Origin: Haemonchus contortus | Taxonomy: Eukaryota; Nematoda; Chromadorea; Rhabditida; Trichostrongylidae | Assembly (NCBI GenBank): GCA_000469685.2 | Contig: LS997566.1 | Location: forward strand, 35,570,420 to 35,634,419 | Reading direction: 5' to 3' | Length of the DNA stretch: 64,000 nt | In this document: in pieces, positions 23,001 through 32,575 of the stretch | How positions within the stretch are numbered: position 1 is the first letter of the stretch | How the letters are laid out: each line of letters opens with the position of its first letter | Program-made: the position numbers and the translations under genes | Notes under the pieces: model-generated | The model's input: the letters and a program-made list of their open reading frames with translations, nothing else | Databases searched by the model: none | Told to the model about the DNA's origin: nothing

Positions 23001-26000
23001 CCGGCTGCGGAGTGAACTGTGGACGACGACGATGGCTGTATATGGCAGCTAATCAGAAGAAACTGAATTGATGACACATTCAGATTCAAGCATCGAGTCC
23101 TTCTGAATATATAATCGAGTATAAAAACTCGCAAGCTAACACTTAGCTAGATAGAAATTTAACCGCTGTTGCTATCATGATCGGCGTTTTGTTGCTTCAC
23201 TGGCTGCTTTCATACTTCGACTTGCGCGCCGGCTCGCAGTTGGACACGGCCGTGCATTTAAAAGTGGGGTGCGAGCGGCCATGCGCGACGGCGGTCCTAT
23301 CTAAGCGTGGATTTGCGGTATCAATCGGTACCCGCTGCTGTCACACGCTTGGATAGGACCGCCGTCGCGCATAGCCGCTCGGGTGTGTGTCAAGTCGTGC
23401 GTCCGAGTGTGCGCGCGGCAAGTTGCGCGGCGAAGTTCGTGCCGAATTTGGACGACTCCGGCGCTTATCATTGGGCCCAAATCTGAAGTAAGGTAGATTG
23501 GTAAGGTCAGCTGATACTACTATTCTACTGTACTTCGAAATTGGGCCCAATTAATAGGCGCTAAACTCGTCAGAATAGCTATGAGTTTCGCCGCGCAAAT
23601 TGCCGCACGCACCCTCTGACGCACGACTTGACCGTCCCCCTAGCCGCTCACACCCCACTTTTAAATGTCCGGCCGTGTCCATCTGCGAGCCGGCGCGCAA
23701 GTCGAAGTATGAAAGCAGCCACTGGTCCTTTTTATTAGCGAAAAGCACTTTACTTTATGTAGACACTGTAATCTATGGCTATTTTTACGCCTACTCAAAA
23801 CAGACGTTCACAGTGCACCAAATTTTCTGTACTGCCTTCTAACTTGGCATTGTATGTGCATTACCATGACCAATCTACTTACAAATAGTCGAAGACTATT
23901 GTGTTTTTTAGTATAATTGATTTTTGATTGTTTTTTTTCCGGATTCAGTTTGAAGTTCATTTTAAGGTGGCAGGGTATGACGAAAAGCAACCGTTGTTTG
24001 TTGAACACCTGGTGAAGCGGATGACCGACTTCCAACCAGGTTGGTTGAAAGTTTGCCATCGAAAAGTATTTCATCTTGTCTCTCTCTTCTTCTTATCTCT
24101 CACCTTCTTATGTCGATATTTGAATGGACTACCAACAAGTGGATATGGTTTTTAACGGTTTCTCAGAAGGGATTTTTTGAAACTTTGAGAACTGAATTCA
24201 CCTGCAGAAAAGGCTGTGACGTGAAAACTTTGATCAGAAAGATGCACACTGTGAAATTTGCCGTCTGCTGTCGGATAAATGATCCAGGCCTATCAAAACC
24301 CCCATAACTTCATCCGATTTTGGTTATAAATTCTGATTTTGAGCTAGTTTTCAATGATCCGCCATCTAGACGTGTAGAGGCTGTCTTGGAAATTCGCTCA
24401 ATTTAGATCCGTTGCGGTTTGAAGTGATACTCGATAGGATCAAGCGCGGTTTGGAGAGTTTGGCTCTTTCACAACCGTACGATTTATCGAATTCTTACGT
24501 CGATAGGCTGCTTGCTGACAAGTTTTGGAGTGGAGAGCAACTTCTTGCGGTTATTGAAGGTGAGTGAATATTTTATACTTATTTGGATCTATTTCCTTAC
24601 TTTCTGCATCATTTCTTCGAGCTCTTTCTTCCAGTATCTCTACTCAAATCACTTTTTGCTTAAAAATTCGAAAGAACAATTTGGTCGACGTCCTTGTTCC
24701 TACCCAATTTTATTGTATTTATCATAACAACTTTTTATATTTATGTAAATCTGTGGATGCATCATAATAAGCATTTTCCGTCTCTTTCTCTGTCTTTGCT
24801 ACTATGTTTTGTGGCTGCTTTCAGGCCGCAAAGATTCAACCGACGTTCCTCCGTTCGTCGCGTGCGTGCGAGCGAGGGCGGCGCTAGACAGGTGTTGACT
24901 ACATTGGACGCCGATTGATCACGTGCCAGTGTTGTAAACAAATGGCTAGTGTCGCGTGGCTCGCACGCAGGCGACGGATGGACGGACTGCCGGACTTTGG
25001 TTTAATTGTTGAAGTGGGAGAGCAGGCTTTTGGTTTACCTTCGTGAAATTCAATCAAAACTCTCGAAAATTGGCTTGCCTCTCATTTTCAAATGATTACA
25101 TCTGTCTTATGACATCATCTGTCTCTTGTCAATATCTTATTTGTGCCGACGCTGATAATTTTGATAGTTTTTTTCCTTCTAATAGTTCAAGCATAGACGC
25201 TGTCCGACTCAGAAATAAATCTTCAAGGGGTGTAGACCGTTTCCCTGATTCTCATTTCTGCAATTCAGATATAGATGTGCACGAAGTAGAGGCATTCGGA
25301 AAAGAAATGTTACGAGCCTTCCATGTTGAGCTGTTTGTCCATGGTAATGCGACTGAACAGGTAAGTACTGATTTTTAATTTGTAGAGATTCTTTCTTTGA
25401 GCCGTTCTATAGTTTTGGATGGATCTCCAAATTATGTTCATAGCTTTTTAGTTGCCATTTTCGCTTAATTGTTAGCTTTGAGAGCTTGCAGCTACTTTTT
25501 AGGAGGCATTAACTCTTGGTCATGCGGTAACAAAAACATTGCGTGAGGCATCCAAAAGTCGTCCGTTATTCAGAAACGAGTTTACGCCGTGTAGGGAACA
25601 TGCTCTAGAGAATGGTAATCTTTTGATAACATTTTCCGATTAGTAATTTGTGAGGGAAAGATGTCTATGATCGCAGTCGCTCATTAGAGCAGTTCTTGTT
25701 ACAAAGTGGTTTCTTTCATTCAAAATTTCAAGTTCTCCTTGAAATATTGCTTTTTAAAAGAGGTTCTTGTTAAATAACTTAAAACGATGTTGCGACCAAT
25801 TTTTTTCAGCAATTAAAGAACCAAGCGTTTATTGTTTACGTAATCCGGAAAATTCATTCATATTAATTTTTCACAAAGGCTTCTATCACCTTTTTGATCC
25901 ACTTTTAATAGTTTGCTTTATTTTCAGTTTATTTCATTTCTTTTTTAATATGTACTTGAGGAGATGCGTATGTGTATCGACATTTTCAAAATACCCACGA

Positions 26001-28228
26001 GATGTCCTGTGTTAAAGTTTTGTTCCAAGCAGGAATACAGGTAACTTGTTTTTATTTCTTTACATTTTTTCCATAATTTTTTTTGAGGGAATGTATTCTT
26101 GTGTGAATGGCCTTTCATATTCAGTCTTACGAGTTTAGACTAGCCGAGGAAGCGCTTTGGTTGAGTTACTGGCACAACTTCTGCGTGAACCCGCCTTCAA
26201 CCAGCTGAGAACTGTCGAGCAATTGGGTAATTATTTCTCTTAAAGGATAAAGGATAAAGTTTTTGGCGTTAATCAATCCCGTCTGAGGGATGCGCCCCCG
26301 CACTCGACTTCAATTCAGAATCGTAGTGGCGTAATGAGTGCGTATGTGGCCTATACAATGACTTGCGGTGGCCAGCCGATGTACAAGTCAGTGCTTTTAT
26401 CCTCCCAGACGAGTCTGGTACCAATTAACCGACCCCGGAGGGATGGAAGACTTGGTTGGCCTAGATGGGCATCGATCCGGGGTTCGAACCCCTGACCGTG
26501 CGTGTGATATAGTGCGCACTTGCCACTACACCACCTCCGCCCTTATTATTTCTCTTATGAACTTAATATACTTTTTTTGATTCCTCTTTTTATTAAAGAA
26601 CAAACGTCTGGGCCCCAGCTCAGCATCAAGGCACGAAATATCATTAGTGGCCCTACGTTGTTTAGGGTATATTGTGGCGGCTGGCTCACGGTTGAACACG
26701 GCTGGTGTTCTTGGGCTGCAATTCGTTGTGCAAGGTCCTAATAGTCCTGACTATGTGCTTGATCGAATAGAGGCATTCATTGAAAATATTCGAGTTAGTT
26801 TCACTTCAGGTTTCATTACAGTGCACCTGACATTCTTCAAGGTCTCTAGAGTTGCTGATTATTTTTTTTATTTTATATGAGAATTAATCACAGGAGGAAA
26901 TTGCGAAAATGCCACAAGATGAATTTGACAAACAGAAGACGGGCGTCATTGCACGGGCGCTTGAGAAACCGAAAACTTTGGGAGCACAGTCACGGCACTT
27001 TTGAATTGAAATCCGCTGTAGGCAGTACGATTTCGATTTAAGTTGGTTTTGTCTGGTGATATCGTGCTTTTTACTTTGTTTATTTGACAAGTTTGTTGTG
27101 GTTACTTGAAATTCGATTAACCCTTTTGTGGGAAAGGGAAATAGTTAATGATTACCAGACGTGAATTGCTGAGATAATCAATTATTAACTTTCCTTTTGC
27201 GCTCCGCTTTTCTAATATGCCCTTGTAGAGCCGTAATCGAGAGGAACTTGATGGCAGCACTTAGTTCTGGTTAGATAGATTGTTGTAGCTGGCATTATCG
27301 AGCACTGGTTGCTAACACGTTGCTGTTATTTTGGGGCAAGGTCTGGCAGTCTGTAACGAATGTCACGTATCACTTTAGTGATTTCTGTGCAAAAAATGTT
27401 TGTAGTTGATTCCTCTGTGGAAGTCCTGAAAACGGTCACCAAAGAAGATCTCCTCTCTTATTTCGATCTCAAATTCACCAGAAATGCTCCTGAGCGACGT
27501 ATGGTGAGTCTGTTACCTTTGCTCCTATTTACCCAATTGTTGAACTACATAGATTATACAGTTTACCTTACATTACTATTTATTATTATTTCCCGTCAGC
27601 TTTTTTTGGATCAAAGTCCTTTTATCGAAGATTGCTGTATTCGTGCACGGTAAAGGCGAACAGAGGGACGGAATGGTGGAGGAATCGAGAGCGAAGAGGG
27701 AAATTGCTGGCAAAGTTAAACTGGTAGGTGACGCTACTGGGAACTGTCAATTTTAAACTTTTGACTTGTGCCGTATTTTCATTATCACTCTTATATCTAT
27801 ATCTATCCATCTCTAGAACACTAATTTAAATTATTTTACTTCATTACTATTACTTTATCATTTTTTTATTTGAATTATTCGAATATTCAATTTCAATTAT
27901 TTCCTTTCGCTTCTTTCTCTTGCTTGTCTTTTTGATAATTTTTTTTTCTATCTCTTATGGAAGCATCATCTCCAGCTTACAACCACATTTCATAGGATGA
28001 ATCCTAGTTAGATTACTATATGTTGTATATGTATGTTCTATATGTAATGTTCTATGGTTTCAGGAAGAAGTTGAATGTATGGAACAGTTCCGAGAGTCAT
28101 TATCGCTCTACGCTCGCCCACGGCCCAAGATGAATCTGCCGCCGATTGGAGCTGAACCGTTGTCGTCCTTAGCACCTGGAGATGCGAAGTCGAAGTATTG
28201 CGAAGTGATGAACAATATTTCATTATAA
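11074..28228 (+). CDS. IDE: Insulin-degrading enzyme (insulysin, M16), copy B; full exon set with one in-frame stop
   Basis: Twenty-nine exons in consistent phase: 11074-11145, 11630-11723, 11822-11925, 11987-12076, 12156-12224, 12281-12351, 12490-12541, 12620-12708, 14402-14552, 15138-15246, 15370-15510, 18631-18761, 18833-18941, 19037-19176, 19255-19373, 21441-21531, 21719-21796, 21874-21960, 23949-24039, 24407-24559, 25269-25360, 25503-25614, 25961-26040, 26139-26226, 26666-26793, 26894-27041, 27406-27503, 27631-27723, 28064-28228. They total 3,045 bases, or 1,014 residues if the TGA at codon 884 is ignored (human IDE 1,019). Landmarks: [20 protein letters not shown] (25-44), zinc motif HFCEH (69-73), third ligand Glu150, [49 protein letters not shown] and [10 protein letters not shown]. 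Family M16 enzymes degrade insulin-like peptides in the cytosol. As written, translation would stop after residue 883 and lose the last 131 residues. Introns 8 and 15 hold Helitrons; intron 24 holds a SINE. Least certain boundaries: exon 6 acceptor (cttaag), exon 15 acceptor (tttgag) and exon 17. Confidence 0.9.
11225..11295 (+). repeat. SINE 3' fragment in IDE-B intron 1
   Basis: gcgcatccctcagacgggat and tgatcaacgcc..actttatc match the 3' end of the tRNA-derived SINE at 26243-26544. The tRNA-like head is absent. Confidence 0.7.
11860..11874 (+). other. Zinc-binding and catalytic motif HxxEH of IDE-B
   Basis: Codons for His-Phe-Cys-Glu-His (residues 69-73), the inverted zinc motif of M16 peptidases: both His bind zinc and Glu activates water. 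The third ligand Glu150 is at 12299-12301 in DSEH. It lies 77 residues after the second His, the same spacing as in human IDE (112 to 189). The active site is intact. Confidence 0.92.
13657..14182. mobile_element. Tc1-like MITE nested in Helitron H3
   Basis: Ends CAGTAGCGCTCAAAAGCCTT and inverse ..CTTGAGCGCTACTG, flanked by TA on both sides. The TIR continues as cggtgaaatgcttc. A second copy is at 47021-47394. CAGT termini and TA duplications are Tc1-like. No transposase is present. Confidence 0.85.
14190..14262. repeat. (acacat)n-type microsatellite
   Basis: Runs of cacata/cgcata, the subterminal simple repeat of Helitron H3. The low-complexity Met/Cys-rich frame on the minus strand is an artefact. 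Confidence 0.9.
14668..14858 (+). repeat. tRNA-derived SINE copy in IDE-B intron 9
   Basis: Head ggtggaagtggtgtagtggc (A-box-like), caggggtaggagtctcgcat (decayed B-box), body ccctccggggtcggttaatt, tail gggatttattaacgccaaaa. It is about 190 bases with internal loss relative to the 300-base copy at 26243. Confidence 0.78.
15530..15585 (-). mobile_element. Helitron-like 3' end fragment in IDE-B intron 11
   Basis: Minus-strand CTGG (15530-15533) preceded by the family hairpin (ccccggcgtaagccgggcc). The left flank base is a. The rest of the element cannot be traced in the G-rich stretch that follows. Confidence 0.55.
15984..16076. repeat. piggyBac-like element end
   Basis: attaaccctttgacgatcat followed by repeated ggcaccc/gggtgcc palindromes, resembling the left end of the TTAA-flanked MITE at 6490. 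I did not find the matching right end. Confidence 0.45.
16144..16280. repeat. Perfect 63-bp palindrome (hairpin) in IDE-B intron 11
   Basis: Arm 16144-16206 (ttcagtactactccactgac..) is repeated exactly inverted at 16218-16280 around an 11-base spacer (agacatggtcc). No mismatch is seen. Confidence 0.95.
16451..17840 (+). mobile_element. Helitron-like element H6 (5' end identified) in IDE-B intron 11
   Basis: 5' end TCCTTACTATATATAAAGCG, then a gttt microsatellite (16476-16516), unique-looking sequence, and an array of gggcgggg-containing monomers. The right boundary is uncertain: no convincing hairpin plus CTRR is seen. The upstream base is T. The monomers differ from those in H1, H3 and H4. 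Confidence 0.55.
16953..17735. repeat. Higher-order minisatellite, 254-bp dimer
   Basis: Monomers of ~127 bp alternate as two variants, so that 17145-17398 recurs at 17399 with period 254. Each has agtgggcgg, tagatcaaaa or tcgatcaaaa, and (t)ctgttcagaaacgttct. Open frames through it follow from the repeat. Confidence 0.9.
18045..18156 (-). mobile_element. Helitron-like 5' end fragment, inverted
   Basis: gacgaacggacagacaatca.. through gtataaataagagaga resembles, on the minus strand, a TCTCTCTTATTTATAC-type 5' terminus with the usual caga/acaa subterminal simple repeat. The rest of the element is not delimited. Confidence 0.4.
19461..19612 (+). repeat. SINE copy in IDE-B intron 15
   Basis: Head gggcggaggtggtgtagtgg and tail gcatccctcagacgggattg..aacgccaaaaactttatcc with an internal deletion. 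Closest to the full copy at 26243. Confidence 0.85.
19676..19765. mobile_element. hAT-type MITE fragment
   Basis: gggtgaggtgcattaggaac and gtcgcgtcgcggtgagagg match the left ~90 bases of the MITEs at 2743 and 44512 (inverted). The right half is missing or too diverged. Confidence 0.6.
20089..21434 (-). mobile_element. Complete Helitron-like element H4 in IDE-B intron 15
   Basis: Minus orientation. The 5' end TCCTACTATATATAACGCGC starts at 21434, with A on its 5' side (T at 21435 on plus). The 3' end is hairpin cccggcgttagctggg, ggcccga, CTGG at 20089-20092, followed by T (A at 20088 on plus). Insertion is exactly between A and T. The body carries three near-identical 118-bp monomers (20600-21000, period 118) and more diverged ones to 21370, then an acagacagac subterminal run. 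No Rep/Hel coding. The 5' end lies 6 bases before exon 16. Confidence 0.85.
22168..22734. mobile_element. TIR element with ~90-bp palindromic core, IDE-B intron 18
   Basis: Ends TTAAAGGCACCGTTCACG and inverse ..GAATGGTGCCTTTAA. The core is a near-perfect inverted repeat (22341-22432 against 22440-22530) with only a few mismatches. TTAA or TA at both ends may be the target duplication. A half copy lies at 32366-32575. Confidence 0.78.
23201..23721. mobile_element. Palindromic element, gctgctttcata family
   Basis: Outer arms tggctgctttcatacttcga (23201) and its inverse (23702-23721) continue ~90 bp inward. Nested inside are a second palindrome (cggcggtcctatc..ataggaccgccg, 23288-23370) and a third (23400-23620) related to 3816-4061. 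No coding. Confidence 0.75.
24812..25002. mobile_element. Small element of the gctgctttcata family
   Basis: Left tggctgctttcaggccgcaa and right ..ggatggacggactgccgga are inverted-repeat ends with cgtcgcgtgcgtgcgag. Lies in IDE-B intron 20. Confidence 0.55.
26243..26544 (-). mobile_element. Full-length tRNA-derived SINE with 13-bp target duplication
   Basis: On the minus strand the head starts gggcggaggtggtgtagtgg (A-box), then gcgcactatatcacacgcac and ggtcaggggttcgaaccccg (canonical B-box ggttcgaacc). The body and tail end aacgccaaaaactttatcct. attatttctctta flanks it at 26230-26242 and 26545-26557. The equivalent IDE-A intron (398-595) has no insertion. It is a retroposon and not a functional tRNA gene. 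Confidence 0.9.
27002..27004 (+). other. In-frame TGA in exon 26 of IDE-B
   Basis: The codon frame from 26894 reads ..TCA CGG CAC TTT TGA ATT GAA ATC. IDE-A at the same place has TTT TGG AAT GAG ATC, and human IDE has a Trp in the same context (KYWGEI). The frame remains open downstream through all later exons. A single G-to-A change therefore truncates the protein at residue 883. Confidence 0.85.
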
Positions 28229-29717
28229 ATGATTGTTGAGGTCTATTCGTTTGTTTATTTGATTGTTTTTGCTTCTTATCGGGATCACTTATTGCTGTTA
28301 GGCACTGAAGGATTTTGTTATTTCTAGGATATTCTTTTTTTTTCTTGGATTTTGCAGTATCAAGGTGTAGTTGCACTCTTTTCAAGCCATTGAAATAGGT
28401 ACAATATCAGGCCTATTAGTCAGGTTTGAATTGTGCCTAGAATTTATTTAGTTATGAATGGATCAGTCAGCCTTTGTAGGCTGTCAAAAGGGGAAATCAG
28501 GCTGATGTTCAGTCATCATGAATCTGTTTGAAGTTGTTATTCTTCTTAATCTACCGGGTAATGTGTCAAGTATAAGGTTAACTGCAGTTCTTCCAGCCGT
28601 AGATTTTAATTTTTGAGTATCAGATAAATATTTTTCAAGAAAGTTTACCAGGGTAATACAGCGCTTTTTTTAGCCTTCGACTTACGGTCGAATATGTCTC
28701 CTGGAAATTAGTTCCATGTGAGATTATCATTTTTTCTTATTTTCTTCTTTTCAATTCTTTTCCATATGAGTTTACATCTCGGAAGAGTCAATGCAAGAAG
28801 TAATCGACAGCACTCTGGACACTGGTTGCAGCCAGTGTCTGCTTCGCCGCATTGTCAAAGAATGCTGCTTAACTCCACCCCTAGCTGCCCATGCAGTCAA
28901 TGTACTGTATCGGTCACCGCGGTGGGGTGAAACCAACGCCCAATGCGGTTCGGCAGTCGTCAACGCAAATTATGAGTGCAGCTATTGATATGTTTATCAC
29001 CGCTGTTTCTGGATAGTAATTCTTAGATACTTCCAAAAGAGAGCATGAGTTTTTCGAAAAATCATTTGTAGAATTCCTTGTTAACTGCTTAAGGCGTGTG
29101 GGACGGGTGGAACAGTCTCTCAAAAATGGTTGATAGACATAATGATAGTAGAAAGCAGATTTCCATCTGTGTGAAAAGAAGAAGGTTGCTCAGGGTTTCC
29201 TAGGGTGGTAAGGGGTTGATTTGTTGGTACGCAGAGAAGAGATTGGTAAAAACGACTGTAATCCTTGATCGCGCTTAGCTAAATTGTTCGACTTTCACCA
29301 GTCATTGGAGAAGGCTCGATTCGAAGTGAGCAGCAGACCTTGTAGAATAGATGCTATTTTAACCATTCACCCTCTTTAAGGTGTTTTCGCCTTCTCATTT
29401 TTCTGCGACCCTGGGTCTCAATGTAATTATAAAGAGTATTCTTCAACACTACGAAAGTCCAATCAATCTATGACGGTAGGAGTTTCGTGTTTTTTTTTGA
29501 TCAGTTGAAAAGAAGCTCCCGTTGGTAGTAACCAGTGTAGCCTGGTAACTTAGCTCTTCAAAGGCAACTTTTCACGTACACCCTTCGCATTTTTACCATA
29601 TTCGTTACTTTATGCATGAATTTCAAAAGATTTCGAGCATTTATTATCAAGAAAACTCGTTTTACTCGTTTTGTGATCAGGTTGATAAGGGTGATAATCC
29701 AATGCAAATGACATATT
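28229..29717. other. Intergenic flank between IDE-B and globin-B
   Basis: 3' UTR and spacer homologous to 2087-5594 without the hAT MITE and Helitron H1 found there. No gene or repeat of its own is seen. Confidence 0.7.
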
Positions 29718-32007
29718 TTAGAAAATAGCTGGAACACTTTGTCGTCCAATTTTCCTGTCACCAAGCCCACGATGGTAGCCGATTTTCATTTGCGACAATA
29801 TGAACAGAATCATGCGGCTCCATGCCTGAAAGTCGATTTGGAGCTTGGCAGCACATAATAAAAGGTGTGGAGAAAACAAATTTTCTCTTTTTTCTTTCGT
29901 TTTTTTCAACTAATTGAAAGTTTCTGTCCTTAATTGCTTTTCTGCTCTCCGAGTTTCATGGTCGTGAATTACGCAGGGTGCAGTTCTCTCCTCTAAGATT
30001 ATTCTCTACCACTTTCTCTTCACTAATCAGAATACCCATGATCGGATACAAATAACATGTTTCATTCAGTGCTGTTAAATAAGGGCCCCACACCCCACTG
30101 CGATCATTTGGGCCTTATGTTACGCGCCTGTCTTCTGTGACGGAACTAATTCTTGATTACTAATTTGCCCATGTAGCTCAGCTGTCGAGAACAAGTTTAG
30201 AGTAACTTTCAGATGTTTGTTCGAGCACTTTTGAAAGTTAGAAAATAATAAATATAATAACCATAAAAATCTTTCGCCACAATTGTAAGCGTAGTAGTCA
30301 AAGTGATGATGCTCAAACAGAAGCTCACTTCTCGTTCAGATTCTTTTCGAAACGTTACAGGATGATTTCGCTCAAAACAGTCCGTGAATACATCCCAGAA
30401 TATTGATTGAAATCCACGCGTTTTCAATGCAACGTGTTGATAGCCGAGGGTCTGAAGACAAAATTGGAAAAAATTGCCTCAAAGTGGGGTTTAATTTTAA
30501 AAATGGTTATGAAAATAACAAGAGGAAATCGGTACGAAATCGGAATTAAGGTCTATTGCACTGTTTACACTGTTCAAAGTATCAAACCCTATTTGGATTA
30601 ATTTTGCATTATTTCGGATGCGCTTGGTCCAAAATAAAGCAATGCCCGAATCAAACAAAAAGATTCCTTTGATGAAACGGACAGTTGCGGCTCAGGTTGA
30701 ATAACCGAAGCCGAAAAAGGCCATTTTATCGAAGGAATCTTCAGTTTTATTTGCTTCTTGGTGAATATTAGCGCGTTATTAGAAAATGCGAATGAGGTTT
30801 TGAGTCGTATCCTAAGCTGACCTTCTGCCCATAACCTGGCACCCTTGAGATAGGCTTCTTTGATATATTCCTCGCTGATTGGCTGTTGAGCACCTTTTTT
30901 TTCTACCTTCTTCAAATCTTATCGACCACTATTGCCTTGGAATTCCGGGGAGTATTCCTTCAAGTTTGCACTTCCAAATCCTCAGTCTAGCAGTAGTACC
31001 AACATGTCCGTGAGCCGGAGGATCGGCTAAAGTAGGTTCCCAGATATGCTTAATTTTGTTTGATTTTTCTGGCTTATCCAATTTACTAGCCACGCCTCCC
31101 GTGGGCGGAGCTCCACAGAGTTCACATGTGCTCTGATAGTCTTGTCCCAGACTCCACTCATCCCGAACTTGTCCCGACTTCTAAAGGTGTTTCGGTGGTA
31201 AAACCGGACTACGTGACACACAGACAAATATACATACATACAAACAGACACACCAAACTTGTGGATTATATATAGTAGAGATAATCAATCAGTTCTAAAT
31301 AGTAAGTGATACCTGTAAAGCCTCGCAGGTTTGCTCGAAACTGTTTTGTAGATTAGTAATGACTAGATTCAAAACGATAACGAAGTTCGCTGCATGTGAC
31401 TTGAAATACTCGTGTTCACGTAAACGTGTCGGTGGTACTGCTTCCTGCAACAATACTCGAATTCCCCATCATCTTTGAGATAATGTCTTTTCTATAGAAT
31501 CAGAAAGAAGACTTATGTTGGTATCACTATTATTTTTAGGTCCAATTTGATTGCAAATCATTAGAGAAAGTCAAGAATACGAAGCCATTTATAGATGGCT
31601 TCGATTTTTGACTTTCTCTAATGATTTGCAATCAAATTGGTAAATCCATATCCTAGGGCTCATTACCATCAGGGTACTTCTGAGATTCTAGATAGGTGTC
31701 AAGTATGTCGCGCTTTTTAGGGTGTTAGTTCACGTCTTGAAAGGTAGCATAGCTATCTTCTACCTTCAGTAGGGCTCCCTCATTTCTTTCTTGATCATTA
31801 CTTTAAAATTGAGCAGATTCAATGATGGATATTGGTTTTCAAAATTACTCACCAAATTGAAAAGTAATGATAATGATTCGTCTTGATGTAAAATATCTAG
31901 AAAAATATCTTCGGAACATCGTTTTAATTGCCGTCGAGTACATTTGAGCCAACACATCTCAATCATACGTTTTTCGTCTTGTGAAAGTCCCGATATAGCG
32001 CCGCTGA
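29718..32007 (-). CDS. Nematode-type globin (globin-B), 5' coding exon not located
   Basis: Four minus-strand exons: 31853-32007 (helices A-C), 31313-31444 (CD/E), 30329-30451 (F-G), 29718-29825 (H, TAA). Exon phases join exactly (enters in phase 2, then phase 0 at each join). The A-C exon reads GLSQDEKRMIEMCWLK.. and IFLDILHQDESLSLLFNL, the usual start of helix A and the B-C region. The E exon has RLREHEYFKSHAANFVIVL and VITNLQN. The F exon TLGYQHVALKTRGF carries the proximal His (F8), then FWDVF. The H exon is AWSRMILFILSQMKIGYHRG. Globins bind haem and O2; the role of this one is unknown. A small 5' exon with the start codon must lie above 32007 and I cannot point to it, so intactness is not proven. 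Introns carry a Helitron fragment and a 34-bp hairpin. Convergent with IDE-B; duplicate remains at 5594-6120. Confidence 0.85.
31083..31281 (-). mobile_element. Helitron-like fragment H7 in globin-B intron
   Basis: The minus-strand 5' end TCTCTACTATATATAATCC starts at 31281 and is preceded by A (T at 31282). The acag/acat subterminal run and one gccacgcctcccgtgggcgg monomer follow. The 3' hairpin end is not recognised. Confidence 0.6.
31542..31640. repeat. Perfect hairpin in globin-B intron 1
   Basis: Arms ccaatttgattgcaaatcat..gagaaagtc and its exact inverse (31607-31640) enclose a second small stem gaagccat/atggcttc. Confidence 0.93.
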
Positions 32008-32365
32008 CTGAAATATTCCAATTATTCCAATATTCACCACAACCTACTTTTAAAATATTTTTTTCGTTTATTTATTGTTTCAATAAGTCCGTTAAGTGGA
32101 TTAGTGAGGAGGAAATCTGTAGTTCAATCAACCTTCAACAATTATCGCAAATCGGAATAGTATACATTGCTTAACGTTGTTCTATCTCTCTTCGGAACGT
32201 GTCATGGTGTTCGCCTACTCAACTTGTGGTTATTACTTTTGGAAGCCAAGGGTAGTAAAAGCCAATGTTTTTCCTTCCAAGGCACGTATGGAGTAATTTA
32301 TGGCGAAAGAAGCCTTTATTGGTCTGTAAAGGTCCAATTAGAGATGTGGCCATTGGTTTCTGTAG

Positions 32366-32575
32366 GGATGGTTAAAGGCACCGTTTACGATAAATTTAGT
32401 GTACCCTTTTTTGACGGGAATTCATAGAACTACTCTAGAATAAAGCGATAACAACGAGAAAAGCCAAAAAACGATGAACAAAAAGAAATAGAAAGGGTCA
32501 AAAAGAGCTGGAAAGGGGGGTTGGACGAGTTTCACATTGGAAGAACGGCGGTTAAAGGAGTGTTCGGACGAGTGC
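32366..32575. mobile_element. Half copy of the 22168-type element
   Basis: ttaaaggcaccgtttacg, gacgggaattcatagaacta and gaaagggggg-ttggacgagt match, on the opposite strand, 22545-22734. The palindromic core and other end are missing. Confidence 0.78.

Noticed and set aside
25809..25950. Extra IDE-B exon starting after ttttttcag at 25809
   Set aside because: It would break the phase. Exon 22 (25503-25614) joins directly to 25961 to give [10 protein letters not shown], matching IDE-A and human IDE.
26470..26542. A tRNA gene on the minus strand (A and B boxes present)
   Set aside because: It is the head of a 300-base retroposed SINE with target duplication. No complete cloverleaf with anticodon stem is seen.
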